DNA of 64,000 nt from Alphaproteobacteria bacterium. Its GTDB lineage: Bacteria > Pseudomonadota > Alphaproteobacteria > Rhodobacterales > Rhodobacteraceae. Shown here in pieces: positions 35,438-44,808 of the stretch. The stretch lies in assembly GCA_030424865.1 (NCBI GenBank), contig JAUHVR010000001.1:372001-436000 (forward strand), given 5' to 3'. The notes under the pieces were generated by a model that was not told the origin of the DNA, did not search any database, and saw only the letters and a list, made by a program, of their open reading frames with translations. The position numbers and the translations under genes were made by a program. Within the stretch, counting starts at the first letter, position 1; each line of letters starts with the position of its first letter.

Positions 35438-36826
35438 ATGGACATTCATCTGACCAACAGCAAGACCCGCAGCAAAGAGCGGTTTGACCCGATCGATCCG
35501 CGGAACGTGCGCATGTATGTCTGCGGACCCACGGTCTATGACCGCGCGCACCTGGGCAATGCCCGCCCGGCGGTGGTGTTTGACGTGCTCTATCGCCTGC
35601 TGCGCCACGTCTATGGCGCGGATCACGTTACCTATGTGCGCAACTTCACCGACGTCGATGACAAGATCAACGCCACGGCGCAGGCGCGGAAAGAGGCGGG
35701 CGATCCCCGGACGCTGGAAGAGCTGATCGCCGAGCGGACGGAAGAGACCATCGGCTGGTATCTGGGCGACATGGCGGCCATCGGGGTGTCCGAGCCGAAC
35801 GAGATGCCGCGGGCCACGGGCTATATCGCGCAGATGGTCGAGATGATCGAGGATCTGATTGCCAAGGGGCACGCCTATGCCGCCGAGGGCCACGTGCTGT
35901 TTGCCGTGGACAGCTATTCCGACTATGGCAAGCTGTCAGGCCGTTCGGTCGATGACATGATCGCGGGCGCGCGGGTCGAGGTCGCGCCGTACAAGAAGAA
36001 CCCGATGGATTTTGTGCTGTGGAAGCCCTCGGACGATGACCTGCCGGGCTGGGACAGTCCCTGGGGGCGCGGGCGTCCGGGGTGGCATATCGAGTGCTCG
36101 GCGATGAGCTATGAACTGCTGGGCGACTCGTTTGACATCCACGGCGGCGGCAATGACCTGGCCTTTCCGCATCATGAGAACGAGATCGCGCAAAGCTGCT
36201 GCGCGCACCCCGAGGGGCAGTTCGCGCGCTATTGGCTGCACAACGAGATGCTGCAGGTCGAGGGCAAGAAGATGTCCAAGTCGCTGGGCAACTTCTTTAC
36301 GGTGCACGACCTGCTGGAGCAGGGCATTCCCGGTGAGGTGATCCGTTTCGTTTTGCTTTCAACGCATTACGGCAAGCCAATGGATTGGACCGAGAAGAAG
36401 CGGCAAGAGGCCGAGGCGACGCTGCGCAAGTGGCGGGCGCTTGTCGAGGGCATCGAGCCCTCTCCAAGCGCGGCTTCGCCGGTGCGCGCCGCTTTGGCCG
36501 ATGATCTGAACACCGCCGGTGCGCTGACCGAATTGCGGAAGCTGGCGTCCGAGGGCAAGGCGGCGGATCTTTTGGCCTCGGCGCGATTGCTGGGGCTGCT
36601 GGAACCGGCGCTAGGCGGCTGGGAGGTGGTCGACGTTGATCTGTCGGCACTGGAGACGCGGCTTGGCGAGGTGCGCGCCACGGCGATGGAGACCAAGGAC
36701 TTTGGTGAATTGGACGCGTTGAAGAAGGCGTTGATTGCCGCCGGGGTCGAAGTGCGGATGACCAAGACCTCGATCGAGTTGGTGCCGGGCACCGGGTTCG
36801 ACGCAGCAAAGTTGGAGCAGCTATGA
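35438..36826 (+). CDS. cysS: Cysteinyl-tRNA synthetase
   Basis: A 462-residue class Ia aminoacyl-tRNA synthetase that charges tRNA-Cys. The HIGH-type motif is HLGN (residues 38-41) after the zinc-binding Cys29 in [10 protein letters not shown]; further zinc ligands are in WHIECSAMS and HHENE; KMSKS is in [13 protein letters not shown]. The anticodon-binding helical domain follows. Its stop overlaps cimA by ATGA. First gene of a four-gene operon. Confidence 0.98.
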   Translation: MDIHLTNSKTRSKERFDPIDPRNVRMYVCGPTVYDRAHLGNARPAVVFDVLYRLLRHVYGADHVTYVRNFTDVDDKINATAQARKEAGDPRTLEELIAERTEETIGWYLGDMAAIGVSEPNEMPRATGYIAQMVEMIEDLIAKGHAYAAEGHVLFAVDSYSDYGKLSGRSVDDMIAGARVEVAPYKKNPMDFVLWKPSDDDLPGWDSPWGRGRPGWHIECSAMSYELLGDSFDIHGGGNDLAFPHHENEIAQSCCAHPEGQFARYWLHNEMLQVEGKKMSKSLGNFFTVHDLLEQGIPGEVIRFVLLSTHYGKPMDWTEKKRQEAEATLRKWRALVEGIEPSPSAASPVRAALADDLNTAGALTELRKLASEGKAADLLASARLLGLLEPALGGWEVVDVDLSALETRLGEVRATAMETKDFGELDALKKALIAAGVEVRMTKTSIELVPGTGFDAAKLEQL

Positions 36827-38430
36827 CCGAGCGCCTGTATCTTTACGACACCACGCTGCGCGATGGGCAGCAAACGCAGGGTGTGCAGTTCTCGACCGAA
36901 GAGAAAGTGCGGATCGCGCGGGCGCTGGATGACCTGGGGATCGACTATATCGAAGGCGGCTGGCCCGGGGCGAACCCCACCGACAGCGCCTTTTTTGACG
37001 CGGCCCCCAAGACCCGCGCCACCATGACCGCCTTTGGGATGACCAAGCGGGCTGGACGCTCGGCGGCCAATGATGACGTGCTGGCCGGTGTGATGAATGC
37101 CGGGACCGGTGCGGTCTGTCTGGTGGGCAAGACCCATGATTTTCACGTCACCACGGCGCTGGGCATCACGCTGGACGAAAACCTGGAAAACATCCGCGAA
37201 AGTGTTGCGCATCTGGTGGCACAGGGCCGCGAGGCACTGTTTGATGCCGAGCATTTCTTTGACGGCTACAAGGCCAACCCGGACTACGCCCTGGCCAGCA
37301 TCACGGCGGCGTTCCAGGCTGGCGCGCGCTGGATTGTTCTGTGTGACACCAATGGCGGCACCCTGCCGGACGAGGTTGCCCGCATCACCCGCGAGGTCAT
37401 CGCGGCAGGCATCCCCGGGGACCATCTGGGCATCCACACGCACAATGACACGGAAAACGCGGTGGCCTGTTCGCTGGCCGCTGTCGACGCCGGGGCGCGA
37501 CAGGTTCAGGGCACGCTGAACGGGCTGGGCGAGCGCTGTGGCAACGCCAACCTGACCTCGCTGATCCCGACGTTTTTGCTGAAAGAGCCCTATGCCAGCG
37601 CCTATGACATCGGCGTCAGCCGGGACGCTCTGGCGGGCCTGACGCGGGTCAGCCGGATGCTGGACGACATCCTGAACCGGGTGCCACTGAAGCAGGCGCC
37701 TTATGTGGGGGCCTCGGCCTTTGCGCATAAGGCGGGGCTGCATGCCAGTGCGATCCTCAAGGACCCGTCGACCTATGAACATGTCGAACCGGGCGTGGTG
37801 GGCAACGCGCGGATCATCCCGATGTCGAACCAGGCTGGGCAGTCGAACCTACGCAAACGTCTGGCCGATGCAGGGTTGCAGATCGAAAAGGGTGACCCGG
37901 CGCTGGCCCGTATCCTGGACCGCGTGAAGGCGCGCGAGACCGAGGGGTACTCTTACGACACCGCGCAGGCCTCGTTCGAGCTGCTGGCGCGGGACGAGTT
38001 GGGGCAACTGCCCGAGTTCTTTGAGGTCAAGCGCTACCGGGTGACGGTCGAGCGGCGCAAGAACAAATACGACCAGATGGTTTCACTGTCCGAGGCCGTG
38101 GTGGTCGTGAAGGTCGACGACGAAAAGAAGATGTCGGTCAGCGATTCGATGGACGAGATCGGCAGCGACCGCGGCCCGGTCAACGCGCTGTCCAAGGCGC
38201 TGGCCAAGGATCTGGGGCGGTATCAGGCGCAGATCGATGACATGCGACTGGTCGACTTCAAGGTGCGGATCACCCAGGGCGGCACCGAGGCTGTGACGCG
38301 GGTTGTGATCGACAGCGAAGACGGGCAGGGGCGGCGCTGGTCAACCGTGGGTGTCAGCGCCAACATTGTCGACGCCAGCTTTGAGGCCCTGCTGGACGCG
38401 GTCCGCTGGAAAATCCTGAGGGATTCATGA
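36823..38430 (+). CDS. cimA: (R)-citramalate synthase
   Basis: A 535-residue enzyme that condenses acetyl-CoA and pyruvate to (R)-citramalate, giving a threonine-independent route to isoleucine. The catalytic barrel has [49 protein letters not shown] and [14 protein letters not shown]; the C-terminal regulatory domain (about 400-535) matches the LeuA/CimA allosteric domain. The GGWPG and NPTD sequences are characteristic of CimA as opposed to 2-isopropylmalate synthase. Overlaps cysS and the next methyltransferase by four bases each. Confidence 0.94.
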   Translation: MTERLYLYDTTLRDGQQTQGVQFSTEEKVRIARALDDLGIDYIEGGWPGANPTDSAFFDAAPKTRATMTAFGMTKRAGRSAANDDVLAGVMNAGTGAVCLVGKTHDFHVTTALGITLDENLENIRESVAHLVAQGREALFDAEHFFDGYKANPDYALASITAAFQAGARWIVLCDTNGGTLPDEVARITREVIAAGIPGDHLGIHTHNDTENAVACSLAAVDAGARQVQGTLNGLGERCGNANLTSLIPTFLLKEPYASAYDIGVSRDALAGLTRVSRMLDDILNRVPLKQAPYVGASAFAHKAGLHASAILKDPSTYEHVEPGVVGNARIIPMSNQAGQSNLRKRLADAGLQIEKGDPALARILDRVKARETEGYSYDTAQASFELLARDELGQLPEFFEVKRYRVTVERRKNKYDQMVSLSEAVVVVKVDDEKKMSVSDSMDEIGSDRGPVNALSKALAKDLGRYQAQIDDMRLVDFKVRITQGGTEAVTRVVIDSEDGQGRRWSTVGVSANIVDASFEALLDAVRWKILRDS

Positions 38431-39149
38431 GCGACCTGCCGCCGTTCTTCCAGGTCCACTCGGGCCTAGACCGCGAGGGGCCGGGATGTCCAGCGGATGT
38501 GGCCTGGGCGTTGGGCCAGGTTGATTTGCTCGCCAAGGCGCGGGTTTGCGATGCGGGCTGCGGGCCCGGGGCGGACACCGTCACGCTGGCCGAGCTGATG
38601 CCCGAGGCGCGGATCGACGCGGTCGACAAGTTTGCCCATTTTGTCGATGAGGCACAGCAGCGGGTTCGGCGTTTTGGTCCGCGTGTTCAAGTGCGCCAGG
38701 GCGACATGGCAGCTCTGGGCGCGCCTTATGACCTGATCTGGTGCGCGGGCGCGCTTTACTTTCTCGGCGTCACCGAGGGGTTGTTGACCTGGCGGACGGC
38801 GCTTGCGCCCGGCGGCACAATTGTGTTCTCGGAACCCTGCCTGCCGGATGGCCCGGTGTCCCCGGCGGTGCGCGACTTCTGGGCTGAATACCCGCAGGCG
38901 ACGGACCTTGCCGGAATCGAAAGCCGTGTGACAGCCGCGGGTTTCGAGGTGATCGCGACACGCCAGATCGTCGGCGCACCGTGGGAGGCCTATTACACGC
39001 CGATGCAGGCCAAGATCGATGTGCTGCGCGCGCAAGCGGACCCGGCCCTGACCGAGGTGCTGGACGAATGCCAGCGCGAAATCGATCTCTGGCGCGCCGC
39101 CTCTGATCAGGTGGCCTATGCGCTGCTGGTCGTGCGGCCAAAGGGCTGA
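38427..39149 (+). CDS. Class I SAM-dependent methyltransferase
   Basis: A 240-residue methyltransferase with motif I VCDAGCGPGADTVTLAE (about 35-51), acidic post-strand-2 residue in IDAVDKFAHFVDEAQ and DLIWCAGALYFLG as motif IV. Its N-terminus (LPPFFQVHSGLDREGPG) and family resemblance to roseobacter methyltransferases in this position do not reveal the substrate. Overlaps the cimA stop (ATGA) and lies 3 bp from the next gene. Confidence 0.88.
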   Translation: MSDLPPFFQVHSGLDREGPGCPADVAWALGQVDLLAKARVCDAGCGPGADTVTLAELMPEARIDAVDKFAHFVDEAQQRVRRFGPRVQVRQGDMAALGAPYDLIWCAGALYFLGVTEGLLTWRTALAPGGTIVFSEPCLPDGPVSPAVRDFWAEYPQATDLAGIESRVTAAGFEVIATRQIVGAPWEAYYTPMQAKIDVLRAQADPALTEVLDECQREIDLWRAASDQVAYALLVVRPKG

Positions 39150-39152
39150 GTC

Positions 39153-39911
39153 ATGGATCAGGACACCATCGCCTGCGCGCAACTGGTCGAGCGCGGAGAT
39201 CCCGACCGCTTTGCCGCCGCGATGGCCGCACCGGTTGCGGCCCGGCCCGTGCTGTTCCCGATCTATGCCTTTAACCTCGAGGTCGCCCGCGCGCCCTGGG
39301 TCACGCAAGAGACCATGATCGCCGAAATGCGCCTGCAGTGGTGGCGCGACGCGATGGACGAAATCGCCGCGGGTGGCTTTGTACGCCGGCACGAGGTGGT
39401 GACGCCGCTGGCCCATGTTCTGGATGCGCGTGGCGCGCAACTGCTCGAGACATTGGTGGCAGCGCGGCGCTGGGACATCTACCGCGATCCCTTTGAGGAC
39501 GCCGGTCATTTTGACCGCTACCTGATCGAAACCTCGGGCCACCTGATGTTGGCCAGCGCGCGGGCGCTTGGGGCCAGGGACGAAGCGCCCTATCTGGACA
39601 TCGGCTGGGCGGCGGGGCTTGCCAGTTTTCTGCGCGCGATCCCAGAGCTTGAGCGCCAAGGACGGGTGCCCCTGGTGGACGGGCGTGACGAGGCTGTGGC
39701 CAAGCTGGCGCAAGACGGGCTGAACCGGTTGAAGCGCGCAGGCACCGTCGCGAAACCCGCGCGCCCGGCAGTTCTGGCGGCCTGGCAGGCGGGCCCGATC
39801 CTGCGGCAAGCCGCGGCCGAACCGCAGCGTGTCAAGGATGGCGCTCTTGGACTGTCAGAGTTCCAGCGGCGCACACGTCTGTCCTGGGCGGCGTTGACTG
39901 GACGGGTTTAG
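39153..39911 (+). CDS. Squalene/phytoene synthase-like protein (NDUFAF6-type)
   Basis: A 252-residue helical protein of the squalene/phytoene synthase fold. Recognisable parts are FPIYAFNLEVARAPWVTQETMIAEMRLQWWRDAMDEI and the later SGHLMLASARALGA. The two Asp-rich DXXXD motifs that bind prenyl diphosphate in true synthases are not visible, so it is more likely the alphaproteobacterial counterpart of mitochondrial complex I assembly factor NDUFAF6 than a terpene enzyme (inference). Last gene of the cysS operon. Its stop overlaps the convergent MFS stop by four bases. Confidence 0.82.
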   Translation: MDQDTIACAQLVERGDPDRFAAAMAAPVAARPVLFPIYAFNLEVARAPWVTQETMIAEMRLQWWRDAMDEIAAGGFVRRHEVVTPLAHVLDARGAQLLETLVAARRWDIYRDPFEDAGHFDRYLIETSGHLMLASARALGARDEAPYLDIGWAAGLASFLRAIPELERQGRVPLVDGRDEAVAKLAQDGLNRLKRAGTVAKPARPAVLAAWQAGPILRQAAAEPQRVKDGALGLSEFQRRTRLSWAALTGRV

Positions 39912-41119
39912 GCCAACTGGTCCTTGGGCCGCAGCATAAGCCAGATCAGCGAGCCTCCGGCCAGCATCAGGAACGGCGCCATGGCCATGTTTACGGCGTT
40001 CCAGCCCTCGACCGCCGTCCCGCCCGAGCAGTTCATCAACCCGCCCGAAGACAGGGATGCCACCGTCACGCCGCCAAAGACGATCAGGTCGTTCATGCCC
40101 TGCATCCGGCCACGCTCGTTGGGCTCATGTGCGCTGGCCAGCATGGTGGTGGCGCCGATGAACCCGAAGTTCCAGCCAAGGCCCAACAGGATCAGGGCAA
40201 TGAAGAAATTCTCTAGCTCGACGCCCTGCAGGGCCACGGCCCCTGCGCCGGTCAGGATCAAAAGACCCGCCGCAACAATGCGCTCGACGCCGAACCGGGC
40301 AATCAGGTGACCGGTGAAGAAGGATGGCGCAAACATCGCCAGCACGTGCGCGGTGACCACATCGGCTGCGGTGTCGGATTCGAACCCGCAGCCGACCACG
40401 GCCAGCGGGGTCGAGGTCATCACCAGGTTCATCAGCGCGTATGAGACCATGGCGCAGATGACCGACACGGCGATGCGCGGGGTGGTCAGCAGCTCCCACC
40501 TTGTGCGGCCCTTGGACGATGTCTCGGTCGGCGCTTCGGGTTTTGGGATGTCGAGGAAGACAAAAAGCAATGATCCCACGACATTCAGCGCGATCACGGC
40601 GATGTAGGATCCAAGGAAGGGGATCACGTAGGCGTCGCTGGTCAGCTTCACCAGTTGCGGCCCGATGATGGCCGAGGCCAAACCGCCCGCCATGACATAG
40701 GAAATCGCCTTGGGCCGGAACTCATCCGAGGCGGTGTCGGCAGCGGCAAAGCGGTAAAATCCCTGCGCCGACATGTAGATGCCGGTCAGGAAGGACCCCA
40801 AGAGGAAGATCGGGAACGAAGCCTGATAAAGCCCCCAGGCGCCGATCACACCGCCCAAGGCTCCCCCGAATGCACCCACGGCAAAGCCTGCGCGCCGCCC
40901 ATAGCGCTGCATGAACGCCGAGAGCGGCGTTGCCGTGATCATCGATCCAAGCACGATAAGCGTGATCGGCAAGGTCGCGAAACACAGGTTGGAGGCCAGC
41001 GATTGTCCGGCCAGACCTCCGATCGTGAAAATGATCGGCATCTGGGCCCCGAGGATGGCTTGGGCCAGAACCAGCAGCGTGACGTTGCGTGTGGCGTTTG
41101 GGTGGGTCGTTTGGGTCAT
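39908..41119 (-). CDS. Major facilitator superfamily transporter
   Basis: A 403-residue inner-membrane protein with twelve predicted helices. The N-terminal half has TLLVLAQAILGAQMPIIF and the loop QRYGRRAGFAVGAFGG (the MFS loop 2-3 motif), and the centre has a charged cytoplasmic loop (PKPEAPTETSSKGRTRWEL). Substrate not assignable. It has a 4-bp tail-to-tail overlap with the phytoene-synthase-like gene and is divergent from cobK across 141 bp. Confidence 0.92.
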   Translation of the reverse strand: MTQTTHPNATRNVTLLVLAQAILGAQMPIIFTIGGLAGQSLASNLCFATLPITLIVLGSMITATPLSAFMQRYGRRAGFAVGAFGGALGGVIGAWGLYQASFPIFLLGSFLTGIYMSAQGFYRFAAADTASDEFRPKAISYVMAGGLASAIIGPQLVKLTSDAYVIPFLGSYIAVIALNVVGSLLFVFLDIPKPEAPTETSSKGRTRWELLTTPRIAVSVICAMVSYALMNLVMTSTPLAVVGCGFESDTAADVVTAHVLAMFAPSFFTGHLIARFGVERIVAAGLLILTGAGAVALQGVELENFFIALILLGLGWNFGFIGATTMLASAHEPNERGRMQGMNDLIVFGGVTVASLSSGGLMNCSGGTAVEGWNAVNMAMAPFLMLAGGSLIWLMLRPKDQLA

Positions 41120-41260
41120 ACCGACTGCCTAGGCCTCTGATCCGGGCGCTGCAACGGAAGAATTGTACCCCCTCGATCGGGACGCTGCGTCGAGATTGTA
41201 TTGATCCCTTGCGACCGATTTCAAATGGCCAAGCGGTGTTCGGCGCGCTAGGCCTAGGGC

Positions 41261-41986
41261 ATGAGTGATGCGCCCCTGATCCACCTGCTGGCCGGCACCG
41301 CCGAGGCGCGGGCGCTTTCGGCGCAGATTTCGGGGGTGGGATGGGCCTTGCAGGTCCATGTGACCGAGGCCTCGCGACTGGCGCAAAGCTGGCCTGGGCA
41401 GGCAGTGGCGGTGCGGTCCTGGCAGGACATGGCCCTGCGCAACGCCCGTTGTGTTATCGACGCGCGCCATCCCTTTGATCAAGGTGATGCGCTGCCGGTC
41501 GAGGCTTGGGCGCGGGCACATGACGTGCCCTTCCTGCGTCTGCGCCGTCCCGCCTGGCGCCCGGGCCCAGGCGACCGCTGGGCCTGTCTGCCGTCAGAGC
41601 ACCTTTTGCCGCAGGTTGTGCCGCGGGGGATGCGGCTTTTGACGGCCACCGGGCGCGACGGGCTGCGGGCCATGCGGCGATTGAAGGACTGCTACATCTT
41701 TGTCCGCCAGTTGGACCCGCATCCCAGACCCTTCCCCTTGCCGCGCGGGCGCTGGCTGTTCGACCCCGGGCCCTTTACCCTGCCGCAGGAAATGGCACTG
41801 ATGCGCAAGCTTCGGATTGACGGCATCGTGGTGCGCAATGCAGGCGGGCAGGGCGCCTGGCCGAAACTGGCGGCGGCGCGCCGGCTGGGTGTGCCGGTTG
41901 TCCTGATTGACCCGCCGCGCGTGTCCGCGCAGGCAAGAACCGTGGAAGAGGCGATGGTATGGCTGAGGCAGAGATTGGACGGGTGA
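41261..41986 (+). CDS. cobK: Precorrin-6A reductase (CobK/CbiJ)
   Basis: A 241-residue NADPH-dependent reductase that turns precorrin-6A to precorrin-6B in aerobic cobalamin synthesis. The family N-terminus LLAGTAEARALSAQIS, VIDARHPF, LLTATGRDGLRAM and FVRQLDPH are all present, ending with the ARRLGVPVVLIDPP segment. No other cobalamin gene is in the window, so this is an orphan cobK. The 3' end overlaps the DNA glycosylase gene by 28 bp. Confidence 0.9.
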   Translation: MSDAPLIHLLAGTAEARALSAQISGVGWALQVHVTEASRLAQSWPGQAVAVRSWQDMALRNARCVIDARHPFDQGDALPVEAWARAHDVPFLRLRRPAWRPGPGDRWACLPSEHLLPQVVPRGMRLLTATGRDGLRAMRRLKDCYIFVRQLDPHPRPFPLPRGRWLFDPGPFTLPQEMALMRKLRIDGIVVRNAGGQGAWPKLAAARRLGVPVVLIDPPRVSAQARTVEEAMVWLRQRLDG

Positions 41987-42600
41987 TCCACAGCGACGCC
42001 TGCGTGGCCGAAGGCGCGGCCTGGCTGGCTGATCTGGACCCGCGCTTTGCAGATGCATTGGCGCAGACCGGGCCCCTGCCGCTGCGCCTGCGCAAGGACG
42101 GGTTCGACCAGCTCTTGTCGGCCATCGTCAGCCAGCAGGTCAGCGTCGCCGCCGCGGCCGCGATCTGGAAGCGGCTCAAGGACGCCCGGTTGACCGGCCC
42201 GCGCAAGATCCTGTGGGCCAGTGATGACGAGATCCGCGCCTGTGGGATGAGCCGCCAGAAAATCCGCTATGCCCGTGCGCTGGCTGAGGCCCGCATCGAT
42301 TACAAGGCACTGCGCACAACGCCCACACCCGAGGTGATCAGGACCCTGACCGAGGTGCCGGGCATCGGCACCTGGACGGCCGAGATCTATGCCATGTTCT
42401 CGCTTGGTCGGGCCGATGTCTTTGCCCACGGCGATCTGGCCCTGCAGGAAGCGGCGCGCATTCTCTTTCAGTTGAACGACCGCCCACAGGAACGCGCCAT
42501 GCGCGAGATGGCCGCAGCCTGGAGCCCTTGGAGATCGGTTGCGGCGCGGACGCTCTGGGCCTACTACCGTGTGGCAAAGGACAGAGAGGGCATTCGATGA
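41959..42600 (+). CDS. DNA-3-methyladenine glycosylase II (AlkA-type)
   Basis: A 213-residue HhH-GPD base excision enzyme that removes alkylated purines. The helix-hairpin-helix is LTEVPGIGTWTAEIY (about 130-144), and the catalytic aspartate is Asp159 in FAHGDLALQ. It lacks the N-terminal AlkA extra domain and resembles short bacterial MAG-type proteins such as those in yeast and Gram-positives. It overlaps cobK by 28 bp in another frame and the carboxylesterase by ATGA. Confidence 0.93.
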   Translation: MAEAEIGRVIHSDACVAEGAAWLADLDPRFADALAQTGPLPLRLRKDGFDQLLSAIVSQQVSVAAAAAIWKRLKDARLTGPRKILWASDDEIRACGMSRQKIRYARALAEARIDYKALRTTPTPEVIRTLTEVPGIGTWTAEIYAMFSLGRADVFAHGDLALQEAARILFQLNDRPQERAMREMAAAWSPWRSVAARTLWAYYRVAKDREGIR

Positions 42601-43262
42601 CACGCGTTTTGAAAGCGGGCCGCAAAGAGCCCTTGTCGGGCAGCACACGTTCGGCTGTGGTCTTCCTGCATGGCTATGGGGCCAACGGCGCCGATCTGCT
42701 GGGGCTGGCCGATCCGCTGGCCGAGCACCTGCCGGACACGCTCTTTGTCGCGCCCGACGCGCCCGAGACGATCCCCGGCATGCCCTTTGGCCTGCAATGG
42801 TTCCCGATCCCCTGGATCGATGGCTCCAGCGAAGAGGAAAGCGAGCGCGGGCTGATCGCCGCCTCGGAAGACCTGAACGCCTTTCTCGATGCGCTGATGG
42901 TCGACGAAGACCTCTTGCCCGAACAGGTGGTCCTTTTCGGCTTTTCCCAGGGCACCATGATGAGCCTGCACGTCGCCCCCCGGCGCGAGGACGAGGTCGC
43001 GGGCGTGGTCGCCTTTTCGGGCCGCCTGCTGGCGCCCGAACTGCTGGCCGATGAGGTCGTCAGCCGCCCGCCGGTCATGCTGATCCACGGTGATCAGGAC
43101 GACGTGGTGCCGGTGCAATCCTTGCCTGCCGCCGCCGAGGCCCTGCAAGAGGCCGGGTGGCAGGACGTTTATGCCCACATCATGAAGGGCACGGCGCATG
43201 GAATCGCGCCGGACGGTCTGAGCGTCGCGCTGGCCTTTATGCGGGACAAATGCGGGCTTTAA
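42597..43262 (+). CDS. Phospholipase/carboxylesterase (alpha/beta hydrolase)
   Basis: A 221-residue alpha/beta hydrolase of the phospholipase/carboxylesterase (acyl-protein thioesterase-like) family. Catalytic triad: Ser117 in LFGFSQGT, an Asp in HGDQDDVV (about 168-169) and His201 in GTAHGIAPDG. The ATG at 42597 overlaps the glycosylase stop; the longer frame is inside that gene. The last 85 bp of this gene recur 1336 bp downstream in a truncated copy after the caspase-like gene. Confidence 0.93.
   Translation: MTRVLKAGRKEPLSGSTRSAVVFLHGYGANGADLLGLADPLAEHLPDTLFVAPDAPETIPGMPFGLQWFPIPWIDGSSEEESERGLIAASEDLNAFLDALMVDEDLLPEQVVLFGFSQGTMMSLHVAPRREDEVAGVVAFSGRLLAPELLADEVVSRPPVMLIHGDQDDVVPVQSLPAAAEALQEAGWQDVYAHIMKGTAHGIAPDGLSVALAFMRDKCGL
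43176..43260 (+). repeat. Direct repeat unit 1 (3' end of carboxylesterase)
   Basis: This 85-bp segment from the end of the carboxylesterase gene is repeated at 44512-44596 with 82 of 85 positions identical. The two copies flank the caspase-like gene. The match stops at the stop codons (TAA here, TGA in the copy). Confidence 0.95.
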
Positions 43263-43337
43263 GGGTTTTGCCACAATTTCTGTAGCAAGGCGCGATCGTT
43301 TCGCCTTAGACTGAGTCTGATATTTTTGTGAGGACTC

Positions 43338-44192
43338 ATGAGACTCTTTGGCGCAATTTGCGGAATTTGCTCTACCATTATGGTTCTGTTCGGCGCGACT
43401 GTCACTGTTGCCCAAAGCAATCGCGCCCTCATCATCGGCAATGGGGCTTATGAAAGTGTTCCACCGTTGGTCACATCACAGCCGGATGCCCGTGCCCTAA
43501 AGCGGAGTCTGGTGGCGATGGGGTTTGAAACCACGTTGCTAGTAGATGCGGACTGGCGGCAAATGGCTTCGGCCATTGACCAGACTGCATCGGAAACGCA
43601 GTCGGGCGATTTGGTCGTGGTGTTTTATTCGGGGCATGGCTGGGAGGATAAAGGAACCAGCTACATCTTACCCGTTGATGCAAGGGCTGGGGCCTCGCTA
43701 CGTGATTTTCGCCGGGGCTCGCTGGACGTGACGCGCGATGTGCTTGAACCATTGACGGCCAAAAATCCGCTTGCGGTTTTCGCAATATTCGACATGTGTC
43801 GTGACAACCCCTTCGTCGCGAACGCGACGCACAGGGACCCGCTTCTCAGCGACCTGCCGACAAACGTGGTGGTTCTGCACTCGGCCGAGGCTGGAGCCTG
43901 CGCCTATGATGCCCTGCCTGACGAAAAACCCGGGGACGACCACACGGTTTTTTTCAGGCAGTTTCTGCCGGAGCTAAAGGTCGGGGTGCCGCTACAGCGA
44001 CTGGCCAGACAGGTTCGTTTGGCAACGATTGAAGCCGCAAGCGCGGCTGGGATCGACCAGAAACCGGTGGTTTTTTCCACAACGGTTGTAGATGTATGTT
44101 TTGCCGGCCCTTGTAAAGGGATCAGCAAAGCCACGAACTCAAAAGTGCCGAAAGCGTCCAACGCCGCTGGCGGTGGGCAAGTGTCTAGGTGA
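43338..44192 (+). CDS. Secreted caspase-like (C14) protease
   Basis: A 284-residue protein with a signal peptide (about 1-25, cleavage near TVA-QSN) and a caspase/metacaspase p20-like domain. The fold motifs are ALIIGNGAYESVPPLVTSQPD, the catalytic His100 in VVVFYSGHGWED and the catalytic Cys154 in AIFDMCRDNPF, both intact. The C-terminal ~40 residues are lysine- and serine-rich with two cysteines (VCFAGPC). It would act in the periplasm or outside. The DNA is visibly AT-richer than its neighbours and the gene is bracketed by duplicated fragments of the adjacent carboxylesterase locus, which suggests acquisition by transfer or rearrangement. Partner or substrate unknown. Confidence 0.88.
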   Translation: MRLFGAICGICSTIMVLFGATVTVAQSNRALIIGNGAYESVPPLVTSQPDARALKRSLVAMGFETTLLVDADWRQMASAIDQTASETQSGDLVVVFYSGHGWEDKGTSYILPVDARAGASLRDFRRGSLDVTRDVLEPLTAKNPLAVFAIFDMCRDNPFVANATHRDPLLSDLPTNVVVLHSAEAGACAYDALPDEKPGDDHTVFFRQFLPELKVGVPLQRLARQVRLATIEAASAAGIDQKPVVFSTTVVDVCFAGPCKGISKATNSKVPKASNAAGGGQVSR

Positions 44193-44303
44193 TGGCCCCA
44201 TCAAATCTGAGCGGGTGGGAAGATTTTGAACGTCGCGCCAAAAGCAAAGGGCCCATGACCGGCGCGGGTTGTTGGAAACCCTGTCACATAAATCCCCAAC
44301 CGC

Positions 44304-44392
44304 TTGCGACAAGCACTGCATCCGGCGAGGGTTTTCAGGCACTTAACGCGATATAGTGGGTTCACAGCTGAATGCGGGGTTTCCCGCTCTGG
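44304..44392 (+). repeat. Promoter-like repeat, copy A
   Basis: This segment, from TTGCGACAAGCACTGCATCC to CCCGCTCTGG, aligns with 44723-44808 upstream of the HNH gene (roughly three quarters identical, with small indels). Both contain a TATAGT box and a following G/C hairpin (here GCGGG-GTTT-CCCGC, 44374-44387). It ends abruptly where the carboxylesterase fragment begins. Confidence 0.75.
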
Positions 44393-44400
44393 TGCTGAAG

Positions 44401-44598
44401 TACCCGCCGATCTTGTTGGTGCATGGGGATGAGGTCGATGTAGTGCCCGTACAGTCGTTGCCCGCATCCGCCGAGGAGTTTCAGTGGGAAGGTTGGCGGG
44501 ACGTCGACGCTCACATCATGAAAGGCACGGCGCATGGAATCGCGCCGGACGGTCTGAGCGTCGCTTTGGCCTTTATGCGGGACAAATGCGGGCTTTGA
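44401..44598 (+). pseudogene. Carboxylesterase 3' fragment (duplicate)
   Basis: An open frame of 65 residues that matches the last ~65 residues of the carboxylesterase, from PPILLVHGDE to DKCGL, keeping the Asp and His of the triad but lacking the serine nucleophile and the whole N-terminal two thirds. The first half differs from the intact gene at many positions, while the last 85 bp are nearly identical, so the fragment is a mosaic. A GTG at 44356 could open an 80-residue frame, but it cannot make an active enzyme. Confidence 0.85.
44512..44596 (+). repeat. Direct repeat unit 2 (carboxylesterase fragment)
   Basis: Second copy of the 85-bp repeat at 43176-43260, three mismatches. It closes the segment that contains the caspase-like gene. 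Confidence 0.95.
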
Positions 44599-44722
44599 CG
44601 CAACGGACGACAGGGGTCGGGCCAAGCGCTGTGGACTGACTGCCTTCGGCAGGTGCCCATTTTTTCAACAGTTACCTGTGGATAGCTCTGTCACAGAGGC
44701 GTTACGGAATCGCGATACGCAT

Positions 44723-44808
44723 TTGCGAAACACTGCATATTGCGGGGGTTGCCAGCGCACAAACGCGATATATAGTGTCATCAACTGGGGCGGGGTTCCC
44801 CGCTCTGG
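44723..44808 (+). repeat. Promoter-like repeat, copy B
   Basis: Related to copy A at 44304-44392. It starts TTGCGAAACACTGCATATTG and ends CCCCGCTCTGG. The G/C hairpin here is GCGGGG-TT-CCCCGC (44790-44803); the stem differs from copy A but pairing is kept. Confidence 0.75.

Noticed and set aside
44670-44695. DnaA-box-like sequence (TGTGGATAG) near the HNH gene
   Set aside because: Single imperfect match, no cluster of boxes, no AT-rich unwinding region and no dnaA or parAB nearby; not an origin.
44599-44748. A short dyad CTGCC-TTC-GGCAG near 44640 as terminator
   Set aside because: Only five base pairs and the T-run is seven bases away; too weak to call.
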